Source: Granulicella sp. S190
GTDB lineage: Bacteria > Acidobacteriota > Terriglobia > Terriglobales > Acidobacteriaceae
Direction of reading: 5' to 3'
DNA length: 60,717 nt
Assembly: GCF_009766095.1 (NCBI RefSeq)
Contig: NZ_LMUD01000016.1
Span: forward strand, 408,303 to 469,019
The notes under the pieces are model-generated. The model saw only the letters and a program-made list of their open reading frames with translations, was not told the origin of the DNA and did no database searches. Positions 24,925 to 33,971 of the stretch are shown piece by piece. Numbering within the stretch: position 1 is the stretch's first letter; the number at the start of each line of letters is the position of its first letter. The translations under genes and the position numbers were made by a program.

Positions 24925-25125
24925 GGGTAAATTTTTTTACCCGGACGGCGGGATGAAAATAAACCTGAAAAAGCTGGCGTATTTTTTCAGCGGAGATTCT
25001 GTGGTGTTTCCTCGCCACAATTACCACGCACACCACCACGTTCACACCACCGAAAAACCATGTCCATGCACCACGTTTTCGCAAAAAATCCCCGAAAAAC
25101 ACATCTTCACCACGCTGAAAAAAAT
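24925..25125 (+). repeat. CACCAC-rich ~170-bp dispersed element, copy B
   Basis: A perfect hairpin GGGTAAA-TTTT-TTTACCC (24925-24942) precedes the element at 24956-25125. The opening hairpin is best formed here: CTGAAAAA and TTTTTCAG enclose GCTGGCGTAT. The CACCAC stretch runs from about 25028 to 25072, and the end is CACCACGCTGAAAAAAA. It ends 31 bp before the start of the small membrane protein gene, so it would lie in that gene's leader. Confidence 0.7.
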
Positions 25126-25156
25126 ACGCAGCTCAGTCGTTCTGCATCCAACGAGC

Positions 25157-25324
25157 ATGGAATCCCCCATCCCCCCAGACAAAAAGCCAGCCATCTCTAA
25201 CCCCGTTCTGTTTATCGTGATCGTCTGCATCGTAGTCGCAGCCATAGCGCTCTTCGCAACCCTCCGTCCCAATCCCAGCGGCAAAGGTGCACCAAGCCCC
25301 GCCGCACCAGCCGCGCAGCAGTAG
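25157..25324 (+). CDS. Small single-span membrane protein
   Basis: A 55-residue reading frame: MESPIPPDKKPAISNPV, one transmembrane segment (about residues 17-37, rich in Ile/Val/Ala) and an Ala/Pro-rich tail ending PAAPAAQQ. The frame stays open upstream through repeat copy B, but those residues are not protein-like. It is followed by a strong terminator. The function is unknown; small proteins of this form are common next to larger acidobacterial genes. Confidence 0.6.
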   Translation: MESPIPPDKKPAISNPVLFIVIVCIVVAAIALFATLRPNPSGKGAPSPAAPAAQQ

Positions 25325-25345
25325 CCTTTCATATTGCTCAAACAA

Positions 25346-25373
25346 AAAGGCAGACTCCGAAGAGTCTGCCTTT
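25346..25373. terminator. Bidirectional intrinsic terminator
   Basis: The 12-bp stem AAAGGCAGACTC/GAGTCTGCCTTT with a CGAA loop has A- and T-tracts on its two sides. It serves the small membrane protein gene (+) and the convergent TonB-domain gene (-). Confidence 0.88.
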
Positions 25374-25439
25374 AGGCCTGACCAAATCTACGCCACCAAA
25401 CTCTGCTGAGGGGAGGGCGAGTCAGTCAGAGCAAGGGAA

Positions 25440-25901
25440 CTACTGGGCCGGCTTCAAAACAACTGCCAGATTTACCGGAACCGCAGTCGGCTGGTCATCC
25501 AGAGTGCCGGGGGTAAAGCGATACTGGCTCACTGCCGTCAGAACGTTGCGGTCCATCACGGGATTGACCGACTGAACGATCTTCAACTCTGTCGGCTTGC
25601 CGGTCGAGTCCACCGTCATGGCAACAACAGCGGTCCTGTCGAACTGGATCGTCGGAGCAAAGTCGGAGTCTGACTGCACTGCGACGGTGTAAACCAGCTT
25701 AGGAGCATTGACTCCGGTAGAGATGCGGAGCGGCGCTGCGGATGCAGTAGTATTGCGATCCGCTTCGGAGTGGAATGCCGGGGAGACCAGCTCGGAGCGC
25801 AGTGTTGTGGCCTGAGAGGTCTGGGTTTTTGCAGGCGAATTTGCCTGAGCGTGAAGTAACATGGGAGACAGGGCGAGGGTAGCCACAATGATTCGACGCA
25901 T
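25440..25901 (-). CDS. Secreted TonB C-terminal domain protein
   Basis: A 153-residue protein from the ATG at 25901: a signal peptide (MRRIIVATLALSPMLLHAQA) and a C-terminal TonB-like domain, about residues 75-150 (FDRTAVVAMTVDSTGKP, then VMDRNVLTAVSQYRF). It has no transmembrane anchor beyond the signal and no long proline-rich spacer, so it is not a canonical energy transducer. Acidobacteria have many such short secreted TonB_C proteins of unknown role. The upstream reading to 25937 is rejected because the promoter at 25936-25965 overlaps it. Confidence 0.8.
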   Translation of the reverse strand: MRRIIVATLALSPMLLHAQANSPAKTQTSQATTLRSELVSPAFHSEADRNTTASAAPLRISTGVNAPKLVYTVAVQSDSDFAPTIQFDRTAVVAMTVDSTGKPTELKIVQSVNPVMDRNVLTAVSQYRFTPGTLDDQPTAVPVNLAVVLKPAQ

Positions 25902-25935
25902 AGTATTGATCTCTAGGGCAAGCGTGCCCAACACC

Positions 25936-25965
25936 ACAATAGCCTATTCAAAATACCACTGTCAA
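25936..25965 (-). promoter_or_regulatory. Promoter of the TonB-domain gene
   Basis: On the minus strand a perfect TTGACA and TATTGT are separated by 18 bp, with an A/T-rich UP-like stretch upstream (about 25966-26000). The predicted start lies about 28 nt before the ATG at 25901. Confidence 0.6.
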
Positions 25966-26201
25966 TAAAATAGTTTTTTAAAAATTAGATCTAAATTTAT
26001 CAATGGCTTACGCAGAGATCCCCTCACTTCATTCGTGTTCTCCATAAAACCTTGGTTTTTCGTCAACCGCTAAAGGCGAAACATTTCAACCTTGTTCTTC
26101 CGTGCCCGGAGCCATTTCGGCATGCTTTCGCGGCTCGTGAGAAGACCGTCTTGGCGGTACTTTTAGTTAGTTCCTGCCAGCACCCTCGCAACGCTGCTAC
26201 C
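25966..26201. other. AT-rich gap upstream of the glucokinase gene
   Basis: The gap starts with the AT-rich UP-like stretch of the divergent TonB gene. Nothing else is recognised; the readable frame across 26052-26201 lacks protein character. Confidence 0.3.
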
Positions 26202-26912
26202 ATGCAGGAAATGAAAGTTTTAGTGATCGACATCGGAGGCACCAACGTAAAGGTCGCCTCGACAGACAACCTCGTCCCCATCAAGATCCCCTCCGGTCCA
26301 ACGATGACCGCCGAACAGATGACCACAGACGTCCTCGCAGCGACGAAAGGCTGGGCGTATGACTGCGTTTCGATCGGCTATCCCGGTCCCGTCGTCCACC
26401 ACCGCCCCATCGCTGAACCCCATAACCTCGGCGGCGGATGGGTCGACTTCCCTTACGAGAAAGCCTTCGGCAAACCCCTCCGATTCATCAATGACGCAGC
26501 GATGCAGGCTCTTGGAGGCTACAAAAGCGGCCGCATGCTCTTCCTTGGCACCGGCACCGGCCTGGGTTCCGCGATGATCGTCGACGGTCTCGTCATATCG
26601 CTCGAACTCGCTCATCTGCCTTACAAAAAAGGTCTCACCTACGAGGAGTACATCGGTCTTGCAGGGCTCGAACGCCGTGGTGTGAAGCGCTGGAGAAAGT
26701 CGGTGCTCGACATCATCAGTCGCCTCAAGGCAGCCATGGTCTGCGAAACCGTCCTCCTCGGTGGCGGCAACGCGAAGATGATGAAGGACCTCCCCGATCA
26801 TGTGATCCTCGGAGCGAACACCAACGCGATCGATGGAGGCATCAAGCTCTGGCAAGATGGCTCAACCTCGCCCAAACAAAAAAATCCTGCCAAGAAGGCT
26901 TCGAAGTCCTGA
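26202..26912 (+). CDS. ROK-type glucokinase, polyphosphate-glucokinase-like
   Basis: A 236-residue sugar kinase of the ROK/ASKHA fold. Phosphate-binding loop 1 is VIDIGGTNVKVAS, the catalytic-base region is RFINDAAMQALGGY, and the second phosphate loop is FLGTGTGLGSAMI, with VLLGGGNAKMM near the end. The family's cysteine zinc motif is not seen and the protein is short, as in PpgK enzymes that use polyphosphate, so the phosphate donor is uncertain. I chose the ATG at 26202; an upstream reading to 26052 adds 50 residues without kinase similarity. Confidence 0.78.
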   Translation: MQEMKVLVIDIGGTNVKVASTDNLVPIKIPSGPTMTAEQMTTDVLAATKGWAYDCVSIGYPGPVVHHRPIAEPHNLGGGWVDFPYEKAFGKPLRFINDAAMQALGGYKSGRMLFLGTGTGLGSAMIVDGLVISLELAHLPYKKGLTYEEYIGLAGLERRGVKRWRKSVLDIISRLKAAMVCETVLLGGGNAKMMKDLPDHVILGANTNAIDGGIKLWQDGSTSPKQKNPAKKASKS

Positions 26913-27049
26913 GTGGATGTAGTGCAGGCGACGAATCGGCAAATCGCCACTCCGCTTTCGGCGAAGTCCTTTGATCGCGAGAGATCACTCTCACGGAGGC
27001 GGAATCGCGTCGTCTGGCAGAATCTGAAACAATCTTCACAGGAGACATC

Positions 27050-27439
27050 ATGGCGAACAAGTACGGAGAAGCCGCTCTCATCGCGGCCCGCACGGAGATT
27101 TATGGCAAGGCCATCACCCCTGCTGCACGCTGGGAACAGGCGACAGCAAAGCTTTATCCCACCAGCCCTTCAGCCCAGCGCAAGGGAGGCCCACGCTTCG
27201 CCTTTCTAAGTCTCTGCGAAGCAGGTCTAGTCAAAGGAATTCCTGCTGGACAATATGCTCCATCCAACAAGGCCAAGGCTTACGCCCTCCGTGCCGTGTC
27301 TCTTCTCAACGCGGGCACCCATAAGACCGTTACGACACTTTGGGCTGAAGTCACCGATGGTGAAGACATTCCGCACAACAGCCAGATGGACGTAGTGCTG
27401 GCACTATGGAAGAACGACCTGATTGTGCGGGGTGTCTAA
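27050..27439 (+). CDS. Small conserved protein (DUF6979-like)
   Basis: A 129-residue soluble protein. The segments MANKYGEAALIAAR, PTSPSAQRKGGPRFAFLSLCEAGLVKGIPAG and KAYALRAVSLL match what I recall of the DUF6979 family, whose function is unknown. A CAGGAGACATC ribosome site precedes the ATG. The last 36 bp overlap the convergent VOC gene tail-to-tail. Confidence 0.7.
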   Translation: MANKYGEAALIAARTEIYGKAITPAARWEQATAKLYPTSPSAQRKGGPRFAFLSLCEAGLVKGIPAGQYAPSNKAKAYALRAVSLLNAGTHKTVTTLWAEVTDGEDIPHNSQMDVVLALWKNDLIVRGV

Positions 27440-27931
27440 ACTCTCGTCTGCTGCCGCCAACAGCCCGCGCAGATCCAGTGCTCGCGTATACATCGTCAAC
27501 CTGCCTTGTGCATCTTTGGGCCACTCATTCTTTGGACGGTCCCAGTAGAGCTCTACTCCGTTTCCGTCGGGATCGCGCAGGTAAAGCGCTTCGCTCACCC
27601 CGTGGTCGGACGCGCCATCCAGTGGCACCTTTGCACGCAGCAGCCGTTGCAAGGCATCCGCCAGAGTAGCTCGCGTCGGATATACCAGTGCCAGGTGATA
27701 GAGACCGGTTGTCCCGGGTGTTGGAGGTGCTCCCCCCTTACTCTCCCAGGTGTTCAGGCCTATATGGTGATGGTATCCGCCTGCCGAGAGAAATGCAGCT
27801 GAGTCGCCGAACCGCAGCGTCACCTCAAACCCGAGCACACCGCAATAAAATCCAAGCGCTCTCTCCAAATCCGCCACCTTTAGGTGGACATGGCCCATCC
27901 TGACTCCTGCGTCGATCACCTTATCACTCAT
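27404..27931 (-). CDS. VOC family (glyoxalase/extradiol dioxygenase-like) protein
   Basis: A 175-residue metalloenzyme-fold protein. Two betaalphabetabetabeta modules are visible: MGHVHLKVADLERALGFYCGVLGFEVTLR, then LYHLALVYPTRATLADALQRLL. The metal ligands are likely the His of GHVHLK, the His of LYHLAL and the Glu of DGNGVELYWDRP. The CatE-like layout suggests a ring-cleaving or fosfomycin/glyoxalase-type activity; the substrate is not predictable. I chose the ATG at 27931, since the longer frame needs a TTG. Confidence 0.85.
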   Translation of the reverse strand: MSDKVIDAGVRMGHVHLKVADLERALGFYCGVLGFEVTLRFGDSAAFLSAGGYHHHIGLNTWESKGGAPPTPGTTGLYHLALVYPTRATLADALQRLLRAKVPLDGASDHGVSEALYLRDPDGNGVELYWDRPKNEWPKDAQGRLTMYTRALDLRGLLAAADESLDTPHNQVVLP

Positions 27932-28009
27932 AGTTGGATTGGATGAATCTCTTTCCCTCAATGCACTATTCTGCGCAGAAAAATCTCATTCCAAAGCAAA
28001 ATCAGGCGC

Positions 28010-28037
28010 TTGCGTAGAAGCAAAGTAGGAGTATTCT
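28010..28037 (+). promoter_or_regulatory. Possible promoter of the GlsB/YeaQ gene
   Basis: TTGCGT and TATTCT are separated by 16 bp, about 60 bp before the ATG at 28097. Confidence 0.3.
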
Positions 28038-28096
28038 TCTCCCATCAATCGAGACATCTCCGGCCGCCCCGGAAAAACTAACACGGAGGAACAGCT

Positions 28097-28357
28097 ATGT
28101 TTCATCTTCTTTGGACGGCTCTCATCGGTCTCATCGTCGGCGCGCTCGCCAAGTTCATCATTCCTGGCAAGGAGCCTGGTGGGATCTTCATCACCATGTT
28201 GATTGGTATCGCGGGTTCCTTCCTCGGAACCTTCCTCGGCCGTGCGATCGGCCACTATCAACCTGATCAGTCAGCCGGCTTCATCATGTCGCTCGTAGGG
28301 GCGCTGATTTTGCTGGGCATCTACCACCTGATCAGACGCAGCCAGGCAACTACCTAA
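28097..28357 (+). CDS. GlsB/YeaQ/YmgE family membrane protein
   Basis: An 86-residue, three-span membrane protein of the transglycosylase-associated family. The segments GLIVGALAKFIIPGKEPGG and GIAGSFLGTFLGRAIG and the C-terminal LVGALILLGIYHLI are typical. These proteins are often stress induced; the biochemical role is unclear. A GGAGGA ribosome site lies 8 nt before the ATG. It is a single-gene unit with a hairpin downstream. Confidence 0.88.
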   Translation: MFHLLWTALIGLIVGALAKFIIPGKEPGGIFITMLIGIAGSFLGTFLGRAIGHYQPDQSAGFIMSLVGALILLGIYHLIRRSQATT

Positions 28358-28383
28358 GAACTCACACTCGATTTATATTTAGC

Positions 28384-28419
28384 AACGGTCGCGACCGGAA
28401 CATTCTGGTTGCGACCGTT
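28384..28419 (+). terminator. Hairpin after the GlsB gene
   Basis: A 13-bp stem (one G-T pair), AACGGTCGCGACC with GGTTGCGACCGTT, has a 10-nt loop. There is no T-run, so it is a candidate terminator or 3' stabiliser. The GGDEF-EAL gene converges on it. Confidence 0.55.
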
Positions 28420-28437
28420 ATGCATGCCCGGAGTGAT

Positions 28438-30804
28438 CTAGCGAACCAAGCCGGCGACCGGCTCTGGTATGCGCGCCGAAGGATGATCTTCATAGCTTCG
28501 CACTACGCCACTAAACTCCGCCTTCGCCACTGGCCTCGATATGAAGTTTCCTTGAGCCTCATCGCATCTCCTTCGCAGCAGGAACCGCATCTGTTCGTCT
28601 GTCTCAACACCTTCCGCAACTACCTTGATGTTGAGTCCATGCGACATGGCGATGATGGTTCGAACCACGGCAGCTGCATTGGCATCGGCAACTGCTTTCC
28701 TCACGAAGCTTTGATCGATCTTCAAACGGTCCACCTGATATTCCAGTAGGTAAGAGAAGCTGCAGAAGCCGGTGCCGAAGTCGTCAATTGAGATACGGAC
28801 TCCCAGCTCGCGCATTCTCTGAAGCTTATCCAAAACATGTTCAGAGCTGACCATCAACATGTTCTCCGTGATCTCGATCTGCAGGCACTCCGCCGACAGG
28901 CCGCTCTTCAACAGCGCGCTCTCAACCATGGGAACCAGATTCTTCTGCTGAAACTGACGGGGGGACAAATTGATCGATACCGTAAGATCTACGCCAAGCT
29001 CGACCTGCAGCGCCCTGCCTTCGCAACACGCCGTAAGGAAAGCCCACTCGCCTATCGGTACAATCAGACCTGTCTCCTCTGCCAGCGGAATAAACTGCGA
29101 CGGAGAGACGCTGCCCAGCTTCGGGTGCGTCCAGCGAAGTAACGCCTCCATGCCCGTTACCGCGCCAGTGGTCAGCGAGATCTGCGGCTGGTAGTGCATG
29201 CTGAGCTCTTTGTTCACCAGGGCATGACGCAGAGCATGCTCCATCGTCAGTCGCTCTGCGGTCTCTTTCAGCATGCTCTCGCTGAAGATCTGAAATTGAT
29301 TGCGGCCATTCTCTTTCGCGGCATACATAGCGGAATCAGCCCGTTTTAACAGATGCTTCGCGTCGCTCGCAAAATCCGGGTAGATGCAGATTCCTACGCT
29401 CGCTGTCACATGCATCAGGTGTTCATCAATCGAAATCTCCGGCGCCAGCCTTGCCACCAGATTGGCCGCGCACTGCTCTACGTCGTTCACGCTGGTGATA
29501 TCCGGCATCACCACAACGAACTCATCTCCGCCCACTCGCGCTACCACGTCCGTGCTGCGCACCGAGCGAGTGAGTCTTCGTGCGGCTTCGATCAGGAGCT
29601 GGTCTCCTGCGGAGTGCCCCAGCGAGTCGTTAATACGCTTGAAGTGATCCAGATCGATGACAAAGACCGCGACTTTTGTTCCGTAGCGGCGGGCTTGCTC
29701 CACCGCCTCCACGGTCTTGTCCTGCAACAGCGCTCGTCCGGTTAATCCGGTCAGTTGGTCATGCGTCGCCAGATGAGTTACATACTCCATCATCTGCCGC
29801 CGATCCGTGATGTCGAACGCGATGCTCACAAAGCCGCTTACCTCACCGCCCTCTGTCGTCACCGCTCTCACGGCGAGATTGATCGGAGTTCGAGAGCCAT
29901 CGCGCCGAATCAGCGTCCACTCCCGCTCCTCCATCTCCCCGTCTGCTGCCCCTGCCGTCAGAACTTCGAACCCATACTTCTCCACCGTCGCAGCTGTGTC
30001 GATGGCAATAGCTCTCGCCAGGAGTTCGCGCTCATCATGCAGCGCCGTTAGAGAGGCCTTTTCCACCAGCTCTTCGCAGCGATACCCCGTCAGCTTTTCT
30101 GCTTGCGCGTTCATCGCCGTGATCGTTCCTTCAAGATCGGTGGCGATGATGCTGAAGGGTGCATTCTGGAAGACCGAATCGGTGAACTCCGCAAGCTGCG
30201 CATATCGCTCCTGGGCGCTCTTTGCTTCACTGATGTCTTTAAACGTGATCGCCAGGCCATCGCCGAGTTTCACTACCTGCGTCTGCAGCCACGATGCCTT
30301 GACACTCTCGTAGCTGACAGGAAACTCTTCATTCAGCGATTCGCCAGTCTCGATCACCCTGCAAAACCTGCCGAACATCGGCACTGTTGGCTTCATCGGG
30401 GTGACGGAGCAAAGAGTCTGTCCCAGCAGCTCGGACCGTGATTGTCCCAACAGCCGCTCGACGTTGGCATTGATGTATAAGATCTGGAAATCAACGATCT
30501 TGCCTGCTTCGTCACGGACAGACTCGAAAAGCCCAAAGGCATCCAGACTGGTCTCTGCCGCTGCCAGAAACTGCGAATGAGCAAGCTCGGCACCACGAAT
30601 CTTTTCTCCACGGCCATATTCACGCCATAGAGCCCAAACCGCCACTGCCGTACCCGACAGCGCAATCAGAACAGTGCTCATTCTTCCAAGTTCAGCTCCG
30701 TGATTAAGCCGCCAGAGCTGTACCACCGCCAGCGAGATCGGGATCGCCGAAAGAATCGTCTTCCAAACCCAGGATCGGTGAGAGTCGAGCGCGGAAGCCT
30801 TCAA
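28438..30804 (-). CDS. PAS-PAS-GGDEF-EAL c-di-GMP signalling protein
   Basis: A 788-residue inner-membrane protein predicted to make and/or degrade cyclic di-GMP. There are two transmembrane segments (about 13-30 and 42-60), then two PAS-like domains (about 80-190 and 205-335). The GGDEF domain (about 340-505) has an intact GGDEF at 425-429. The EAL domain (about 520-775) has EALLRW, ITENML, DDFGTGF and EGVETDEQ intact, so the phosphodiesterase is probably active. PAS sensing suggests an internal or membrane-near signal. A second cyclase gene (MASE1-GGDEF) lies 1.3 kb away. Confidence 0.95.
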   Translation of the reverse strand: MKASALDSHRSWVWKTILSAIPISLAVVQLWRLNHGAELGRMSTVLIALSGTAVAVWALWREYGRGEKIRGAELAHSQFLAAAETSLDAFGLFESVRDEAGKIVDFQILYINANVERLLGQSRSELLGQTLCSVTPMKPTVPMFGRFCRVIETGESLNEEFPVSYESVKASWLQTQVVKLGDGLAITFKDISEAKSAQERYAQLAEFTDSVFQNAPFSIIATDLEGTITAMNAQAEKLTGYRCEELVEKASLTALHDERELLARAIAIDTAATVEKYGFEVLTAGAADGEMEEREWTLIRRDGSRTPINLAVRAVTTEGGEVSGFVSIAFDITDRRQMMEYVTHLATHDQLTGLTGRALLQDKTVEAVEQARRYGTKVAVFVIDLDHFKRINDSLGHSAGDQLLIEAARRLTRSVRSTDVVARVGGDEFVVVMPDITSVNDVEQCAANLVARLAPEISIDEHLMHVTASVGICIYPDFASDAKHLLKRADSAMYAAKENGRNQFQIFSESMLKETAERLTMEHALRHALVNKELSMHYQPQISLTTGAVTGMEALLRWTHPKLGSVSPSQFIPLAEETGLIVPIGEWAFLTACCEGRALQVELGVDLTVSINLSPRQFQQKNLVPMVESALLKSGLSAECLQIEITENMLMVSSEHVLDKLQRMRELGVRISIDDFGTGFCSFSYLLEYQVDRLKIDQSFVRKAVADANAAAVVRTIIAMSHGLNIKVVAEGVETDEQMRFLLRRRCDEAQGNFISRPVAKAEFSGVVRSYEDHPSARIPEPVAGLVR

Positions 30805-31035
30805 GAAATACCTCGAGGTACAAGCCAGGATAGTGCCAGCATCGTGATGCTCCCCGTCTGCCGGCGTAACCGAACGAAGCGACTTCTCCTTGCGATCAAA
30901 GCAAGTGGAACAGGCGGCCCTAACAGGATCTGCTCAACCGTTTAACCCTTAGGGGATGACAAATGAAGTCTATTCGTTTCGCAGCCGGGAAGCATTATTT
31001 TTTATGTACCCCTGACTTCGAGCTTCGCGGAATCC

Positions 31036-32019
31036 CTACTCCTGCGTCATCCATCCATGCATCTCCATCCAGTTGGCCAGCAGAGTGGGATAGATCGCCA
31101 GTTCGGGCATCCCCTTCACGTTCTGCGCCATTCCCACCCCATGCTGTCCTCGCTCGAAGATGTGCAACTCGACCGGCACTCCCTCCTGCTTCAGCGCATC
31201 GTAAAGGGCAGTTGCGTTGACTGGACTGACTGTCTGGTCGGCGGTCGTCGCAAAGATAAAGCAGGGCGGGGTATTCTTCGTCACAAGCTTTACTACCGAG
31301 ACGGAGTCCAGCATCGCCTTCGTCGGATGGTCGCCCAGCAACCCTTCCATATTTGTCTTTCTGGGTATCGCATTGTCCATGCTGAATCGTCCATACGACA
31401 CGATGGCAAAGTCTGGCCGGTCACTCACGCGATCAATTGGATCATCGGCGCCCGCAGCCCCGTTATCATTGACGGCAGCCAGATAGCCGGCCAGATGGCC
31501 GCCTGCCGAGAATCCCCAGAGCCCGATCCTGTCCTTTGCCACTCCAAGCTCCGCCGCGTGACTGCGCACATAACGCATCGCTCGTGCTCCATCCAGCATG
31601 GGAGAAGGGAAGTGATATCTGGGCCCCAGTCGATACTCCAGCACAAAGGCCGTCACCCCATGTTCGTTCAGCCAGCGCGCTTCTTCGCCGCCCTCTTTTT
31701 CGATCGCCAGGTGGTAATAGCCACCTCCCGGCATCACAATCACCGCCGAATGCACTCCCGCCCCAGGCGCAGGAAATACATACATCTTCGGCACATCTCC
31801 ATCGCCGCTACCCAGGGCTCCAGGCGCTCCATTTGGCCATAACACCACGGTCCTTGCAAATCCACTGGGAGGTTTCGTCGCGGTCCCTGGTGCTACGGCT
31901 GCCGGGTGCGCAGGTGTCGCCGCCGTAGCCGAGCTCGAGGCACACCCCAAAGCGAAGCAGGCGCAGAAACAACCAGCCGTCAGCCAATAAAGTGGTCTCA
32001 TCGTTTTGTCAAAATGCAT
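31036..32019 (-). CDS. Alpha/beta hydrolase lipoprotein (esterase/lipase-like)
   Basis: A secreted esterase-type enzyme. From the ATG at 32019 there are 327 residues with a lipobox-like FALGC after the signal sequence, then a Thr/Ala/Pro-rich linker and an alpha/beta-hydrolase domain. The nucleophile is the Ser in GFSAGGH, the likely acid is the Asp in TTADQTVSP, and the His is in GQHGVGM. The oxyanion segment is VMPGGGYYHLA. This resembles BD-FAE/acetyl-xylan-esterase-like enzymes. Several ATGs (32061, 32034, 32019, 32001) could be the start; none has a clear ribosome site. Confidence 0.85.
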   Translation of the reverse strand: MHFDKTMRPLYWLTAGCFCACFALGCASSSATAATPAHPAAVAPGTATKPPSGFARTVVLWPNGAPGALGSGDGDVPKMYVFPAPGAGVHSAVIVMPGGGYYHLAIEKEGGEEARWLNEHGVTAFVLEYRLGPRYHFPSPMLDGARAMRYVRSHAAELGVAKDRIGLWGFSAGGHLAGYLAAVNDNGAAGADDPIDRVSDRPDFAIVSYGRFSMDNAIPRKTNMEGLLGDHPTKAMLDSVSVVKLVTKNTPPCFIFATTADQTVSPVNATALYDALKQEGVPVELHIFERGQHGVGMAQNVKGMPELAIYPTLLANWMEMHGWMTQE

Positions 32020-32070
32020 TCGTCTCAAATCCATCGCCGCCGCAAAAAAATGAGCGATCAAACTTCTAGT

Positions 32071-33621
32071 CTAGGCTGTCGAATCCGCAGTGGACATTCC
32101 GTCGCTTGCCATGACTGCCATCGTCGACTCCACTCGATTCCGTCCAAGGTACTTCGCGCGATACAACGCATGGTCGGAGGCCGTCAGCAACGAGATCAGC
32201 GCAGCATTCCTATCCGGCACACCAGCCGCGACCCCAATGCTGATCGTCTGAATCCCCAATTGATTCCCAGAGTGCGGCATCTTCATCGCGGCTACAGCCT
32301 GGCGAACATCTTCCGCGATATGTACGGCAGACTCCATCGTCGTGTTCGGCAGAATGACAGCAAACTCTTCGCCACCAAACCGCGCGGCCATCTCCGCTTT
32401 ATCCTGCAACGCGCTCGCAATCACCTTCGCGATACAGCGAAGGCAATCGTCTCCGCCGACGTGTCCATAAAGATCGTTGTAGGCCTTGAAGAGATCCACA
32501 TCGACTAGCAGCAGAGCCAGCGACTGCTCATGGCGCATCGCCCGATCCCAGGCCTGCTCAAGCCTCTCATCGAACGCTCGCCGGTTTGCCAGTCCCGTCA
32601 ACGAGTCTGCGTTGGCTAACTCCCGGTAGCGCAGTTCGCTCTTCTGCAGGGAAGTCTCGAGGGCCTTTCGCTCCTCGAGCAGCGCCGCCACCGGAAAAAA
32701 GGTAAACAAAGCTACTGCGACAAAGATCTGCTCGATCACAATCTTGTGGAGCAGATTTGCCCCCGTGATCAGCATCAACGGGCCATGTCCCGTAACGGTA
32801 AAACAGATCGAGATCAACGCGATGACAAACACGGAGAGTACCGTGCCGGGAAAGCCCAGTCGAAAGACTACGAGCAGAAGCGCAGGAAAGATAAAGAAGA
32901 TAAGCGGATCTTTGCTGTGGCTGAATACCAGCGCCGTCGCGGCTGCCGGGATCATCAGGAACAGGAGGGTCTTCGGCAGTTGCTCTCGATGCAGCATGGA
33001 AAAGAATCCCGGCCGCTGCAAAATGAAGACCAGCGGCGCGATGATCGCCATGCCCAGCACATCGCCGAGGTACCAGGTCCGAAACAGCATCCACCACGGT
33101 CCCGCATTCACAAACAGCATCGTCCACGAAGCACCCAGCGCACTCGTCACCGCTGTCGCTCCCACCACGGCTACTCCAAGGAAGCCCAGCAGAGGAATGC
33201 GTTTTGTAAGTTGCAGGGGATTGCCAAACCATCGCGTCAACAGGATGGCGGAGGTGATCACCTCTACAGAATTAGCAACGGATACACCGACGGCCAGCTT
33301 CAGCGGATCGCCATAGACGACATCGGCCAGCACGTCAGCCAGAAATCCTGCGACAAAATAAGGCAGCCAGGTCTTCTTGGGTCGCGTCACGATCAACGCA
33401 AATAAAAGTCCATTGGTAAACCAGATCGTCGCAACTCCATCCGACTGCCGCGAAAGCACGATTCCCAGCCACGAAAAAAGCAGCAGGACAAAGAACGTCG
33501 CGGTCAGGTGGCCCCACCGAACCGACTCTGGACGAGTACTAGCAGACGTGGTCTCAGGCACAGCGCCAGCCATCAGCCCGACCTCGAGCGATGCGTCACC
33601 GGTGCTCTTGCTTATCTCCAT
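32071..33621 (-). CDS. MASE1-GGDEF diguanylate cyclase
   Basis: A 516-residue membrane cyclase. A MASE1 sensor with about eight transmembrane segments (roughly residues 35-310, with LSRQSDGVATIWFTNGLL as family hallmark) is followed by a short coiled region and a GGDEF domain with FGGEEF as active site. It would make cyclic di-GMP from GTP at the inner membrane. The I-site RxxD upstream of GGEEF is not obvious. The ATG at 33621 is favoured by GAACGAG upstream; a longer frame reaches 33666. It lies 10 bp downstream of the longest esterase reading and about 50 bp from the preferred one. Confidence 0.93.
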   Translation of the reverse strand: MEISKSTGDASLEVGLMAGAVPETTSASTRPESVRWGHLTATFFVLLLFSWLGIVLSRQSDGVATIWFTNGLLFALIVTRPKKTWLPYFVAGFLADVLADVVYGDPLKLAVGVSVANSVEVITSAILLTRWFGNPLQLTKRIPLLGFLGVAVVGATAVTSALGASWTMLFVNAGPWWMLFRTWYLGDVLGMAIIAPLVFILQRPGFFSMLHREQLPKTLLFLMIPAAATALVFSHSKDPLIFFIFPALLLVVFRLGFPGTVLSVFVIALISICFTVTGHGPLMLITGANLLHKIVIEQIFVAVALFTFFPVAALLEERKALETSLQKSELRYRELANADSLTGLANRRAFDERLEQAWDRAMRHEQSLALLLVDVDLFKAYNDLYGHVGGDDCLRCIAKVIASALQDKAEMAARFGGEEFAVILPNTTMESAVHIAEDVRQAVAAMKMPHSGNQLGIQTISIGVAAGVPDRNAALISLLTASDHALYRAKYLGRNRVESTMAVMASDGMSTADSTA

Positions 33622-33971
33622 GTCACGCTCGTTCCAGCATCTCCCAACGTTGTCAGCATACTGCAAGAGGCACCGTCTAACAGGCTATCGCGCAGAGTAA
33701 CCCCACTTCCCGCCCATCTGCTCCGGGGAGTGCGGCTTTGATCCCGGAGATTCGGTGATTCGCCATGGCTCGCACGCTCGACGGCATACATCGACCTGAA
33801 AGCCGAGAAAGTACCGTCTGCAACCACTTTCCCTGTATCGGAAAGGCCAGAATGCAAAAATCATTTGAGATCAATCGATAGTAGCAAGCCAGCGATCTTC
33901 CGTCAGCAAAAACGTCCGACAGGAGATCCAGCAGTTTGAAACCCCACCCGGCCGGCACCGTCTAAACTCAC
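33622..33971. other. Intergenic gap between cyclase and VWFA genes
   Basis: About 350 bp between divergent genes. No gene, repeat or obvious promoter was recognised; open frames here are short and low quality. Confidence 0.3.

Noticed and set aside
25028..25072. CACCAC runs as a possible CRISPR or tandem array
   Set aside because: No regular repeat-spacer pattern and no cas genes; the motif is part of one dispersed element.
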